7,484 nt of DNA, taken from contig CAKTZW010000084.1 of the NCBI GenBank assembly GCA_934636065.1, forward strand, positions 1-7,484. The letters are read 5' to 3'. This document shows positions 1-6,637 of the stretch, piece after piece (positions within the stretch are counted from its first letter, which is position 1; the number at the start of each line of letters is the position of its first letter). Origin of the DNA: an uncultured Labedella sp. (GTDB lineage Bacteria > Actinomycetota > Actinomycetes > Actinomycetales > Microbacteriaceae). The position numbers and the translations under genes are program-made. Below the pieces are notes generated by a model. The model did no database searches. It was not told where the DNA came from and worked only from the letters and a program-made list of their open reading frames with translations.

Positions 1-711
1 GTGCTCGGTGTCGTGGGGGAGCTGTCCATCACGGCCGGCGTCCTCATCTTCCTGTTCCTGTTCTGGCAGCTCTGGTTCAACGACCTCGTGGTCCGCTCTG
101 AGCAGAACACCGCGGCGGAGGAGCTGTCGCAGTCCCTGATCGACGCCGCACGGGAGAACCCGACGCCGTCCCCCTCCGAGGAGCCGGCCGACCCGGCAGC
201 GCCCCCGCCCGGGACGACCGCAGGCGACGCGGAGGAGTTCGGCACGCTCACCATCCCGCGCTTCGGCGACGACTACCAGGCCACCATCGCGGGCGGGATC
301 ACCCGGCCGCGCACGCTCAACCCCATCGGTATCGGCCACTATCTCACCACGCAGGCACCGGGCGAGGTCGGCAACTTCGCCGTCGCGGGCCACCGCACGA
401 CGTATGGAAAGCCGCTCAACCTCATCGCGAACCTCCGCGTCGGCGATGCGATCGTCGTGCAGACGGCGGAGGGCTGGTACACCTACCGGTTCCGCACCCT
501 CGAGTACGTCACGCCGTCGGCGTCCGACGTGCTCAATCCGGTTCCGCAGGCCGACGGCATCGAGGCCACGGACCGGTTGATCACGCTGACGAGTTGCAGT
601 CCGATGTACTCGGCCGCCGAGCGCATCATCGCCTACGGCGTGTTCGAGTCGTTCACGCCCATCACCGAGGCCGCGCCCGCGTCTCTCGAACTGCCGGAGG
701 GTGACGGATAA
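1..711 (+). CDS. class E sortase, 5'-partial at window edge
   Basis: Sortases are membrane-anchored cysteine transpeptidases that cut a C-terminal sorting signal and join the surface protein to the cell wall. The visible 236 residues show a membrane helix (about residues 8-26), an acidic then Pro-rich linker (about 50-75), and the sortase barrel from about residue 80. The catalytic triad is visible: His131 in VAGHRTTYG, Cys199 in TLTSC and Arg208 in AERIIAYG. Class E is the usual actinobacterial housekeeping type and favours LAxTG-like signals; the class call rests on overall resemblance. The frame is open to base 1. The GTG there probably encodes an internal valine, since related proteins begin with a short basic cytoplasmic segment before the helix, so the true start likely lies upstream. 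The stop overlaps the next gene's ATG by one base, suggesting a shared transcript. No protein with a sorting signal is encoded in the window. Confidence 0.9.
   Translation: MLGVVGELSITAGVLIFLFLFWQLWFNDLVVRSEQNTAAEELSQSLIDAARENPTPSPSEEPADPAAPPPGTTAGDAEEFGTLTIPRFGDDYQATIAGGITRPRTLNPIGIGHYLTTQAPGEVGNFAVAGHRTTYGKPLNLIANLRVGDAIVVQTAEGWYTYRFRTLEYVTPSASDVLNPVPQADGIEATDRLITLTSCSPMYSAAERIIAYGVFESFTPITEAAPASLELPEGDG
696..700 (+). promoter_or_regulatory. ribosome binding site for the small membrane protein gene
   Basis: GGAGG inside the last sortase codons, 10 bases before the ATG at 711. It is a good Shine-Dalgarno match at a slightly long spacing and supports translation of the 52-codon frame. Confidence 0.6.
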
Positions 712-869
712 TGTATGGAGCGCTCTGGCGGGCACTGCCCGGCCCGGTGTGGATCCGACTCATCATCGTGCTCGTCCTGGTGGCGGCCGTGGTGTACGTC
801 CTCTTCACCTGGGTCTTCCCGCTGGTTCAGGAGCTCATCCCGGTCCCCGATGTGACCGTGGAGGAATAG
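711..869 (+). CDS. small single-pass membrane protein, 52 aa, function unknown
   Basis: I do not recognise a named family. The frame starts with MYGALWRALPGPVWIRL and runs to a TAG at 867-869. A short N-terminal segment with two arginines (R7, R16) precedes one strongly hydrophobic helix (about residues 17-36). After it comes a short amphipathic stretch and an acidic end (PVPDVTVEE). Basic residues before the helix and acidic ones after it predict N-in, C-out topology. Support for it being real: its ATG overlaps the sortase TAA (TAATG), a GGAGG lies 10 bases upstream, and it fills the space between sortase and amidotransferase with only 25 bases left over. No other frame there gives a convincing protein. 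It may be an accessory of the sortase or of the wall machinery, but that is inferred only from position. Confidence 0.75.
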   Translation: MYGALWRALPGPVWIRLIIVLVLVAAVVYVLFTWVFPLVQELIPVPDVTVEE

Positions 870-880
870 CCGCACGACGT

Positions 881-887
881 AAGGGAG
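881..887 (+). promoter_or_regulatory. ribosome binding site for pabA
   Basis: AAGGGAG ends 7 bases before the ATG at 895, an ideal spacing. It lies in the 25-base gap after the small membrane protein gene and fixes the start of the amidotransferase at MTRVLVVDNYDSF. Confidence 0.65.
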
Positions 888-894
888 CACCGAC

Positions 895-1530
895 ATGACG
901 CGAGTCCTCGTCGTGGACAACTACGACAGCTTCGTCTACACCCTCAACGGATACCTCCGTCAGCTCGGCGCCGAGACCGATGTCCTGCGCAACGACGCCT
1001 TCGCGGCGGACGAGGCCGCGGACCGCCTCGGCGACTACGACGCGGTGCTGGTCTCGCCGGGACCGGGCAAGCCGTCGGAGGCGGGCGTGTCGATCCCCGT
1101 CGTGAACGCGGCGTTCGCGTCGGGTACCCCCCTTCTCGGTGTGTGCCTCGGGCACCAGGCCATCGCCGAGGCGTTCGGTGCGACGGTGACGAACGCCGAG
1201 GAGCTCATGCACGGGAAGACGTCGCAGGTCGAGCACGACGACGACTCGTTCTACGACGGTGTGCCGCAGCCGTTCACGGCGACCCGGTACCACTCGCTCG
1301 CCGTTGTCGACGGCACGGTGCCGGACGATCTCGTCGTCACGAGCCGCACGACGGGCGGGGTCATCATGGGCGTCCGCCACGCCGACGCCCCGATCGTCGG
1401 CGTGCAGTTCCATCCGGAGAGCGTCCTCACGGAGGGCGGTTACCTGATGATCGGCAACTGGCTGGCGTCCGTCGGACTCGCGGAGGCGAAGGACGCGGCG
1501 AAGACGCTGAGCCCGCTCGTCCGTCTCTGA
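895..1530 (+). CDS. pabA: glutamine amidotransferase subunit, anthranilate/aminodeoxychorismate synthase component II
   Basis: Class I glutamine amidotransferase of 211 residues, the usual length for a stand-alone TrpG/PabA. It hydrolyses glutamine and passes ammonia to the chorismate-binding partner, giving anthranilate (tryptophan) or 4-amino-4-deoxychorismate (folate). Visible motifs are the N-terminal DNYDSF, the oxyanion-region SPGPG at 54-58, nucleophile Cys84 in GVCLGHQ, and the His173/Glu175 pair in QFHPES; the triad is complete. The protein is cytoplasmic and no partner subunit is in the window. The same gene, often called trpG, sits opposite pknB in mycobacteria, so position does not decide between folate and tryptophan, and it may serve both. 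An AAGGGAG sits 7 bases before the ATG. The gene converges on pknB with 29 bp between the stops. The last 20 or so residues after the catalytic domain are not conserved in any way I recognise. Confidence 0.93.
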   Translation: MTRVLVVDNYDSFVYTLNGYLRQLGAETDVLRNDAFAADEAADRLGDYDAVLVSPGPGKPSEAGVSIPVVNAAFASGTPLLGVCLGHQAIAEAFGATVTNAEELMHGKTSQVEHDDDSFYDGVPQPFTATRYHSLAVVDGTVPDDLVVTSRTTGGVIMGVRHADAPIVGVQFHPESVLTEGGYLMIGNWLASVGLAEAKDAAKTLSPLVRL

Positions 1531-1546
1531 CGCGGTCGGGACCGGG

Positions 1547-1572
1547 TCAGCCCTGCGGGTCAGCCCTGCGGG
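1547..1572. repeat. perfect 13-bp tandem duplication over the pknB stop
   Basis: TCAGCCCTGCGGG occurs twice head to tail (1547-1559 and 1560-1572). The right copy encodes the last three codons and stop of the PASTA kinase on the - strand (Gln-Gly-stop within it); the left copy lies in the gap between the convergent genes. At 13 bp the unit is not a multiple of three, so the copies are read in different frames. Confidence 0.85.
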
Positions 1573-3308
1573 TCGGGGGTGTCCTCGCCGCCGGTGCCGT
1601 CGTCGGCCTGACCCGTGCAGTAGGTGAGCTCGATGGTCGACTTCTGATCGACCTCGCCCGGCGCCAGCGACTGCGACGTGATGATCTCTCCCGGTTCCGC
1701 CGGGCACGAGGGATCGGCGATCGGGCTCACGGTGAGGCCGACGTCCGCGTCCTCGAGCAGCTGGCGGGCGACGCTCATGGTCTGCCCCGTGACGTCGGTG
1801 ATGGTCACCTTGCCGTTGGAGAGCACGAGGTCGACGCTCGAGCCGACGTCGGTCTCGGTGGCGGAGGCCGGGGAGGATCCGAGCACGACGCCGGCCGCGA
1901 CGGTCGGCGAGTTCTCGTCCGTGATGGTGCCGAGCTCGAGCCCGGCCTCCTCGAGCGCCGCCGTGGCGCCGGCCTGGTCCAGTCCGGAGAGGTCGGGGAC
2001 CGTCACCTGCTCGGCGCCTGTCGACACGTACACGCGGATCGTCTCCTCGGGGGAGACGGTCGTGGTCGCGGGAGGATCGGTGCGGATCACGTGTCCCTCC
2101 TCGACCTCGCTCGACGCCTCGTCGAGGCGGGTGGGCACGAGATCGAGGCCCGTCAGGGTCTCCTGCGCGGACTCCCACGTGGTGTCGGAGAGGTCGGGGA
2201 CGACGCGTGAGGCCGCCGCGATCTCCGGCTGGGTGTTCGAGAGATTGAGGACCCAGACGAGGACCGCGACCATGACGAAGGCCACGACGAGGACACCGGA
2301 CCAGATCCAGACCACCGGCGGGCGGCGCTGCGTGCGCGTGACCGTGTCGTCGCTCGTCAGCTGCCGCAGGGCGTGTGCCGTCTGCTCGCCCGCGGTGGGA
2401 GCGGCGCCGAAGATGGCCGTCGCCTGATCGTCGACGATCCGTCGCTTCGGCAGGCGGCCGGCGGCGGCGAGCTCCAGCTCCTCCATGAACTCCGGGGCCG
2501 TCTGGTATCGGTCGAAGCGGCCCTTGCCGAGCGCACGCAGGACGACCTCGTCGAGGGCGGGGGAGACGTCGGGGTTGACGGACGACGGCCGGACGGGCGT
2601 CTCGCTGACGTGCTGGTACGCCACCGAGACGGCGGTCTCGCCGCGGAACGGCGTGCGCCCCGTCAGCATTTCGAACAGCACGACGCCCGTGGAGTAGAGG
2701 TCGGTGCGCGCATCGACCGTCTCGCCCTTGGCCTGCTCCGGCGAGAAGTAGGACGCCGTGCCGAGGATCGCCGTCGTCTGGGCCACCGTCGACGACGAAT
2801 CGCTCACCGCCCGCGCGATGCCGAAGTCCATGACCTTCACCGTGTCGTCCGGGGTGATCATGACGTTGCCCGGCTTGATGTCGCGGTGCACGACACCCGC
2901 ACGGTGCGAGTACTCGAGGGCGGTGAGGATGCCGCGCGCGATGTCGGCCGCCTGCTTCGTGCCGAGCGGTCCCTCGGCGATCATGTCCTTGAGGAGCCGC
3001 CCCTCGACGTACTCCATGACGATGAAGGGCTCGGTCACGACCTCGCCGTCGGCGCGGGTGACCATCTCCTCGCCCGCGTCGAACACGCGGACGATCGTGG
3101 GGTGCGCCATGCGCGAGGCGGCCTGCGCCTCCTGGCGGAAGCGGGTGCGGAAGGCAGGGTCGGACGCGAGCTGCGCCTTGAGGACCTTGATCGCGACGAC
3201 ACGACCGAGCTTGGTGTCCTCGCCGCGGTAGACGTTCGCCATGCCTCCGCGGCCGATGACGTCGCCGACGAGATAGCGCCCCGCGAAAAGGCGTTGTCCG
3301 TCAGTCAC
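1560..3308 (-). CDS. pknB: PknB-type transmembrane Ser/Thr kinase with three PASTA domains
   Basis: Membrane receptor kinase that couples wall precursors outside the cell to phosphorylation of growth and division proteins inside. Numbering is from the GTG at 3311 (583 aa); I prefer the next GTG at 3308 (582 aa) because GAGGGAG then sits 7 bases upstream rather than 4. Kinase domain, about 13-280: Gly loop GRGGMANVY (20-28), Lys42 in VAIKVLK, catalytic Asp144 in [11 protein letters not shown] at 162-164, activation loop with Thr179 and Thr180 before GTASYFSPEQ. A juxtamembrane linker (about 285-332) leads to one helix (333-355). Three PASTA domains follow at about 368-432, 435-500 and 501-567, then an acidic tail. 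M. tuberculosis PknB has four. The third PASTA holds two cysteines (C536, C565). Last gene of its operon in this window; 54 bp follow pknA. Confidence 0.93.
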   Translation of the reverse strand: MTDGQRLFAGRYLVGDVIGRGGMANVYRGEDTKLGRVVAIKVLKAQLASDPAFRTRFRQEAQAASRMAHPTIVRVFDAGEEMVTRADGEVVTEPFIVMEYVEGRLLKDMIAEGPLGTKQAADIARGILTALEYSHRAGVVHRDIKPGNVMITPDDTVKVMDFGIARAVSDSSSTVAQTTAILGTASYFSPEQAKGETVDARTDLYSTGVVLFEMLTGRTPFRGETAVSVAYQHVSETPVRPSSVNPDVSPALDEVVLRALGKGRFDRYQTAPEFMEELELAAAGRLPKRRIVDDQATAIFGAAPTAGEQTAHALRQLTSDDTVTRTQRRPPVVWIWSGVLVVAFVMVAVLVWVLNLSNTQPEIAAASRVVPDLSDTTWESAQETLTGLDLVPTRLDEASSEVEEGHVIRTDPPATTTVSPEETIRVYVSTGAEQVTVPDLSGLDQAGATAALEEAGLELGTITDENSPTVAAGVVLGSSPASATETDVGSSVDLVLSNGKVTITDVTGQTMSVARQLLEDADVGLTVSPIADPSCPAEPGEIITSQSLAPGEVDQKSTIELTYCTGQADDGTGGEDTPDPQG

Positions 3309-3315
3309 CACTCGT

Positions 3316-3322
3316 CTCCCTC
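3316..3322 (-). promoter_or_regulatory. ribosome binding site that decides the pknB start
   Basis: On the - strand GAGGGAG ends 4 bases before GTG 3311 and 7 bases before GTG 3308. The spacing favours initiation at 3308 (VTDGQRLFAGRY). Independent initiation here fits the absence of overlap with pknA. Confidence 0.6.
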
Positions 3323-3348
3323 ATCGTGGACGCTCACGCGCCCAGGCA

Positions 3349-3354
3349 ATCCTA
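3349..3354 (-). promoter_or_regulatory. possible -10 box upstream of pknB
   Basis: TAGGAT on the - strand in the 54-bp pknA-pknB gap, about 40 bases before the pknB start, matches an actinobacterial -10 consensus. No good -35 is seen at 16-18 bp spacing (aagagg, gaagag or cgaaga). It could be an internal promoter or chance. Confidence 0.22.
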
Positions 3355-3357
3355 ACC

Positions 3358-3376
3358 GAGAGGGATCACCCCTCTT
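3358..3376. repeat. short inverted repeat at the pknA stop
   Basis: AGAGGG (3359-3364) pairs with CCCTCT (3370-3375) around a 5-base loop, extendable by one G-U pair. The pknA stop codon (3366-3368) lies in the loop. There is no following T run, so it is not an intrinsic terminator; it could slightly modulate transcription or translation toward pknB. Confidence 0.35.
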
Positions 3377-5183
3377 CGTTGCCGCCGCCCTCGCCCGGGT
3401 TGCCGTTCCCGTTTCCGTTGCCGCCGCCGTTGCCGCCGCCTTCGCCCTCGTTACCGCCATCGCCGCCGTCGCCGCCGTCGTCGGGCGGGTTGACCGTCGC
3501 CGACCCCGACGGGGAGGAGGGGGACGTCGCGCTGCCGCACGTGACGGTGTAGCTGAAGATGACGCTCGTCGCCGCCTGATCGATGGTGACGACGGCGGAG
3601 GTGCCGGTGACGAAGCCGCCTTCCGCTTCCGTCGTCCCGCCCTGGATGCTGAGGGTATAGCCGGAGACCGAGGTGCCCGACGGGCACTGGGAGAACGCCG
3701 ACCAGCTGACCGTGTAGGTCCCTCCGGCGTCGACCGCGCAGGGGCTGGCGCAATTGGCGATCGACGGGGACGCGCTCGGTGCGGGGACGCTCGGAAGGTC
3801 TCCGTAGACGGTCAGCACGATCGTGGAGCCGGGTGCGACGTTTCCGCGCGGGCTCACACCGGACACGGTGTCGACCTGGTCCTGCGCCGCCGCGGCGGCC
3901 CCGACCTCCCGCTCCGGCACGAGTCCGAGGCGGGCCACCTCCGCTGCCGCGTCGGCGTAGGGGAGCCCGATGAAGTCCGCCTCGTTGATCGTGACGGTGT
4001 CGGGCTCCTCCTCGGTGGGAGTCGGCGATGAGGGCGTGGGCGCCGGCTCGGAGGACGACGGGGGAGCGCTCGTCTCGGCGTCGTTCGACGAGGGCGAGAT
4101 GAGCGGCCAGAGGAACCCGATGAGGGCGATGAGCAGCAGGAGCACGAGTGCCACGAGCGGCCAGGTCCAGACGGACCGCTTCTTCTTCTCGCCGTCCTGT
4201 TGCTCGTCGTCGATGAGCGGCACGGGGGCCGTCGCGGACGGGCCGCCCGAGGACGTGAGCAGCATCGTGGCGTCGTCCGGCGCTGTCGCGCCCATGAGCT
4301 TCGTCGACGCGGTGATGTCCACGCCCTCCGCGATGGCGGGCACCGCGACGGTGGCCGTCGCGACGTCGCCGCGGCGGAGCGCCTGGGCCGCCCGAGCGAC
4401 GTGCGCGGCGGAGGAGGGACGCTCCGCCGGGCTCTTCGCGATCATGCTGAAGACGAGGTTGCGCACCGGCTCCGGCACCGTCACCGGGAGCTCCGGCGGG
4501 GCCTCGTTGATCTGCGCCATCGCGATCGCGACCTGCGACTCGCCCGTGAAGGGCCGCTTGCCCGCGAGGCTCTCGTACGCGACGATGCCGAGCGAGTAGA
4601 TGTCGGTCGTGGGCGACGCGGGGTGGCCGGAGGCCTGCTCGGGGGAGAGGTACTGGACGGTGCCCATGACCTGACCCGTCGCGGTGAGCGGCACCTGGTC
4701 GGCGATGCGCGCGATGCCGAAGTCGGTGATCTTCACGCGGCCTTCGGGGGTGATGAGGAGGTTGCCCGGCTTGATGTCGCGGTGCACGAGGCCGGCGGCA
4801 TGAGCGGCCTGCAGGGCCAGCGCGGTCTGCGCCGTGATGTCGAGGACCTTGTCCGTCGAGAGCACCTGCTCGCGCTCGAGGATCGTCGAGAGCGCCTCTC
4901 CCGGCACGAGCTCCATGACGAGGTAGGCGGAACCGTTCTCCTCGCCGTAGTCGTACACGTTGGCGATGCCCTCGTGGTTCACCAGGGCGGCGTGACGGGC
5001 CTCTGCCCGGAAGCGCTCGAGGAACCCGGGGTCCCCCATGTACTCGTCCTTCAGGATCTTGATCGCGACGGTCCGGCCGATGACCTGGTCGGTCGCCTTC
5101 CAGACCTCGCCCATCCCACCGATCGCGATACGCGACTCGAGCTCGTACCTTCCTCCGAAGGTCACCCCTGACATGGGTCTCAT
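3366..5183 (-). CDS. pknA: PknA-type Ser/Thr kinase with one PASTA domain, an Fn3-like extracellular domain and a Gly/Asn tail
   Basis: Second membrane Ser/Thr kinase of the locus, 605 residues from ATG 5183, which overlaps the pbpA stop as ATGA. A frame extending to 5330 adds 49 Arg/Gly-rich residues that only shadow pbpA, and MSG at 5174 is an alternative start. Kinase domain, about 11-270: Gly loop AIGGMGEVW, Lys42 in VAIKILK, Asp136 in [11 protein letters not shown] at 154-156, activation-loop Thr167 and Thr169 before [11 protein letters not shown] linker ends in KKKR (333-336), then one helix (338-362). Outside are a Ser/Pro/Thr/Glu-rich spacer (about 365-393), one PASTA domain (about 394-461), a beta-rich domain with four cysteines (C478, C482, C500, C549; about 470-566) and a Gly/Asn/Glu tail (567-605). 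The symbol follows gene order; M. tuberculosis PknA has no comparable exported part. Confidence 0.9.
   Translation of the reverse strand: MRPMSGVTFGGRYELESRIAIGGMGEVWKATDQVIGRTVAIKILKDEYMGDPGFLERFRAEARHAALVNHEGIANVYDYGEENGSAYLVMELVPGEALSTILEREQVLSTDKVLDITAQTALALQAAHAAGLVHRDIKPGNLLITPEGRVKITDFGIARIADQVPLTATGQVMGTVQYLSPEQASGHPASPTTDIYSLGIVAYESLAGKRPFTGESQVAIAMAQINEAPPELPVTVPEPVRNLVFSMIAKSPAERPSSAAHVARAAQALRRGDVATATVAVPAIAEGVDITASTKLMGATAPDDATMLLTSSGGPSATAPVPLIDDEQQDGEKKKRSVWTWPLVALVLLLLIALIGFLWPLISPSSNDAETSAPPSSSEPAPTPSSPTPTEEEPDTVTINEADFIGLPYADAAAEVARLGLVPEREVGAAAAAQDQVDTVSGVSPRGNVAPGSTIVLTVYGDLPSVPAPSASPSIANCASPCAVDAGGTYTVSWSAFSQCPSGTSVSGYTLSIQGGTTEAEGGFVTGTSAVVTIDQAATSVIFSYTVTCGSATSPSSPSGSATVNPPDDGGDGGDGGNEGEGGGNGGGNGNGNGNPGEGGGNEEG
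3369..3485 (-). repeat. low-complexity Gly/Asn/Glu-coding tail of pknA
   Basis: The last 39 codons of the kinase encode almost only Gly, Asn, Asp and Glu (for example GGGNGGGNGNGNGN), made of near-repeated GGN/AAC codons. Such runs expand and shrink by slippage, so length may vary among strains. The tail would sit outside the membrane at the C-terminus. Confidence 0.7.
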
Positions 5184-6637
5184 TCGTTCAGCACCGCCTC
5201 TAGTACCTTCTTCGCGACCGGAGCCGCCAACGCGTTTCCGCTTCCGTCCTGACCTCGTCCGCCACCGTTCTCGATGACGACCGCGACGGCGACCTCGGGG
5301 TCCTCCGCCGGTGCGAATCCCGTGAACCACAGCGTGTACGGATCGCCGCTGCCGTTCTCCGCCGTTCCCGTCTTACCGGCGACGCTGACTCCGTCTATTC
5401 TCGCATTGGTCGCGGCGCCGCTCGAGACGCTCGCGATCATCGCCTGCGTGATCGCGTCAGCGGTCTCGGGCGTCGAGGTCGTCTGCAGCACGCTCGGCTC
5501 GAAGCCCTGAAGGACCTCGAGGTTGCGTCCGGTGACCTCGTCGACGAGTCCGGGTGTCATGAGCTCGCCGTCGTTCGCGATGCCCGCGGAGACCATCGCC
5601 ATCTGCAGCGGCGTGGCGCGGACGTCGGACTGACCGAACGAGCTCAGCCCGGTCTGCGGGGTGTCGAGGACCTGCGGGTAGACGCTCGGCTCGACCGAGA
5701 GCGGGATCTGGAGGTCGCCGTCGAACCCGTACCGCTCCGCCGTCTCGCGGATCACGTCGTCGCCGAGCTTCATGCCGAGCTCCGCGAAGGGGATGTTGCA
5801 GCTGTAGCGGATGGCGTCGGCGATCGAGACCGTGTCGCCGCCGCCGCCGCACTGCCCGCGGCCGGAGTTGTAGACGGTCGTGTTCGTGCCCGGGAGGGTC
5901 AGCGATGCGGGATTCGGCAGCTGCGTCTCGGGCGCGTAGTCGCCGGATTCGAAGGCGGCCGTCGCGACGATGAGCTTGAAGGTCGACCCCGGCGGGTTGA
6001 GGTTGCCGGAGATGCCGCGGTTGATGAGCGGGTCGCCCTCGTTTTCGAGCAGCGCGTTGTAGTTCCCGATGACGGCCTGGGAGTCGGTGCCCGCGAGGAG
6101 GTTCGGGTCGTACGTCGGCTTCGACACCATCGCGAGGATGCGGCCGGTGTCGGGCTCGATCGCGACGACGGAGCCGGTCAGGTCGCCGAGCGCGTCGAAC
6201 GCGGCCCGCTGGACGGCGGGATCGATCGTCACCTGTACGGCGGCGCCCTTCGGCGGCTGGCCGGAGATGATGCGGTTGATCTCGTCGAGGAACTGCAGAT
6301 CCGAGGTGCCGCTCAGGAGGTCGTTCATCGCCCGCTCGACACCGGAGGAGCCCTGGGTCGGGTTGAAGTAGCCCGTGACGGCGGAGTACAGCTCCGCCTG
6401 CGGATACTGGCGCTGGAACGCGAAGCGGTCGCCCGTCGCGATCGACTCGGCGATGACCTCGCTCCCGGCGAGGATCGGGCCGCGCTCGGTGCGGTAGCTG
6501 TCGTACAGGGTACGCGAGTTCCGCGGGTCCGCGGCGAGCGTGTCGGCTTGGAAGACCGTGATGACGCTCGTCGAGACGAAGAGTGCCGTGAACATCGCGA
6601 CGACCACGACGCTCACTCGCTTGAGCTCTTTCCTCAC
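5180..6637 (-). CDS. pbpA: class B penicillin-binding protein, peptidoglycan transpeptidase PbpA
   Basis: Monofunctional D,D-transpeptidase that cross-links peptidoglycan outside the membrane, partner of the adjacent SEDS polymerase. 485 residues, close to the actinobacterial PbpA length. An N-terminal signal-anchor helix (about 7-30, after RKELKR) leads to a dimerisation/pedestal region with RGPILA near 52-57. The transpeptidase domain, from about 155, holds all three motifs: Ser218 and Lys221 in GSTFK, SCN at 279-281, and KTGT at 422-425. Cys263 and Cys280 may form a disulfide next to the active site; the second is the middle residue of the SxN motif. The start is GTG at 6637, overlapping the rodA stop as GTGA, with GGAGGTGA just upstream. 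The stop overlaps the pknA ATG. Placement between rodA and the kinases fits the conserved actinobacterial order. Confidence 0.95.
   Translation of the reverse strand: MRKELKRVSVVVVAMFTALFVSTSVITVFQADTLAADPRNSRTLYDSYRTERGPILAGSEVIAESIATGDRFAFQRQYPQAELYSAVTGYFNPTQGSSGVERAMNDLLSGTSDLQFLDEINRIISGQPPKGAAVQVTIDPAVQRAAFDALGDLTGSVVAIEPDTGRILAMVSKPTYDPNLLAGTDSQAVIGNYNALLENEGDPLINRGISGNLNPPGSTFKLIVATAAFESGDYAPETQLPNPASLTLPGTNTTVYNSGRGQCGGGGDTVSIADAIRYSCNIPFAELGMKLGDDVIRETAERYGFDGDLQIPLSVEPSVYPQVLDTPQTGLSSFGQSDVRATPLQMAMVSAGIANDGELMTPGLVDEVTGRNLEVLQGFEPSVLQTTSTPETADAITQAMIASVSSGAATNARIDGVSVAGKTGTAENGSGDPYTLWFTGFAPAEDPEVAVAVVIENGGGRGQDGSGNALAAPVAKKVLEAVLNE

Noticed and set aside
1..3. GTG at base 1 as the true sortase start
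   Set aside because: The frame is open at the edge and the expected basic segment before the membrane helix is missing, so the gene is more likely truncated by the window.
1533..1544. CGGTC/GACCG palindrome as a terminator for pabA
   Set aside because: The 5-bp arms leave a 2-base loop and no T run follows, too weak to call.
835..2178. Long - strand frame opposite pabA and overlapping pknB
   Set aside because: Extremely Arg-rich composition and no motif; it conflicts with complete, motif-bearing genes.
3381..3480. GCC/GTT-rich micro-repeats as a CRISPR-like or regulatory array
   Set aside because: They are in-frame Gly/Asn codons of the kinase tail, with no spacers or regular unit.
2373..4031. 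Long + strand frame opposite both kinase genes
   Set aside because: Arg/Asp/Gly-rich shadow of GC-rich coding sequence; it crosses two well-supported genes and their gap, and shows no domain.
4200..5171. Long + strand frame opposite the pknA kinase domain
   Set aside because: Antisense shadow with Arg/Gly/Asp bias typical of high-GC DNA, and no recognisable features.
5184..5330. In-frame upstream extension of pknA by 49 Arg/Gly-rich codons
   Set aside because: It lies entirely inside the pbpA 3' end, has no kinase-family similarity, and the ATGA overlap at 5183 gives a natural start directly before the kinase domain.
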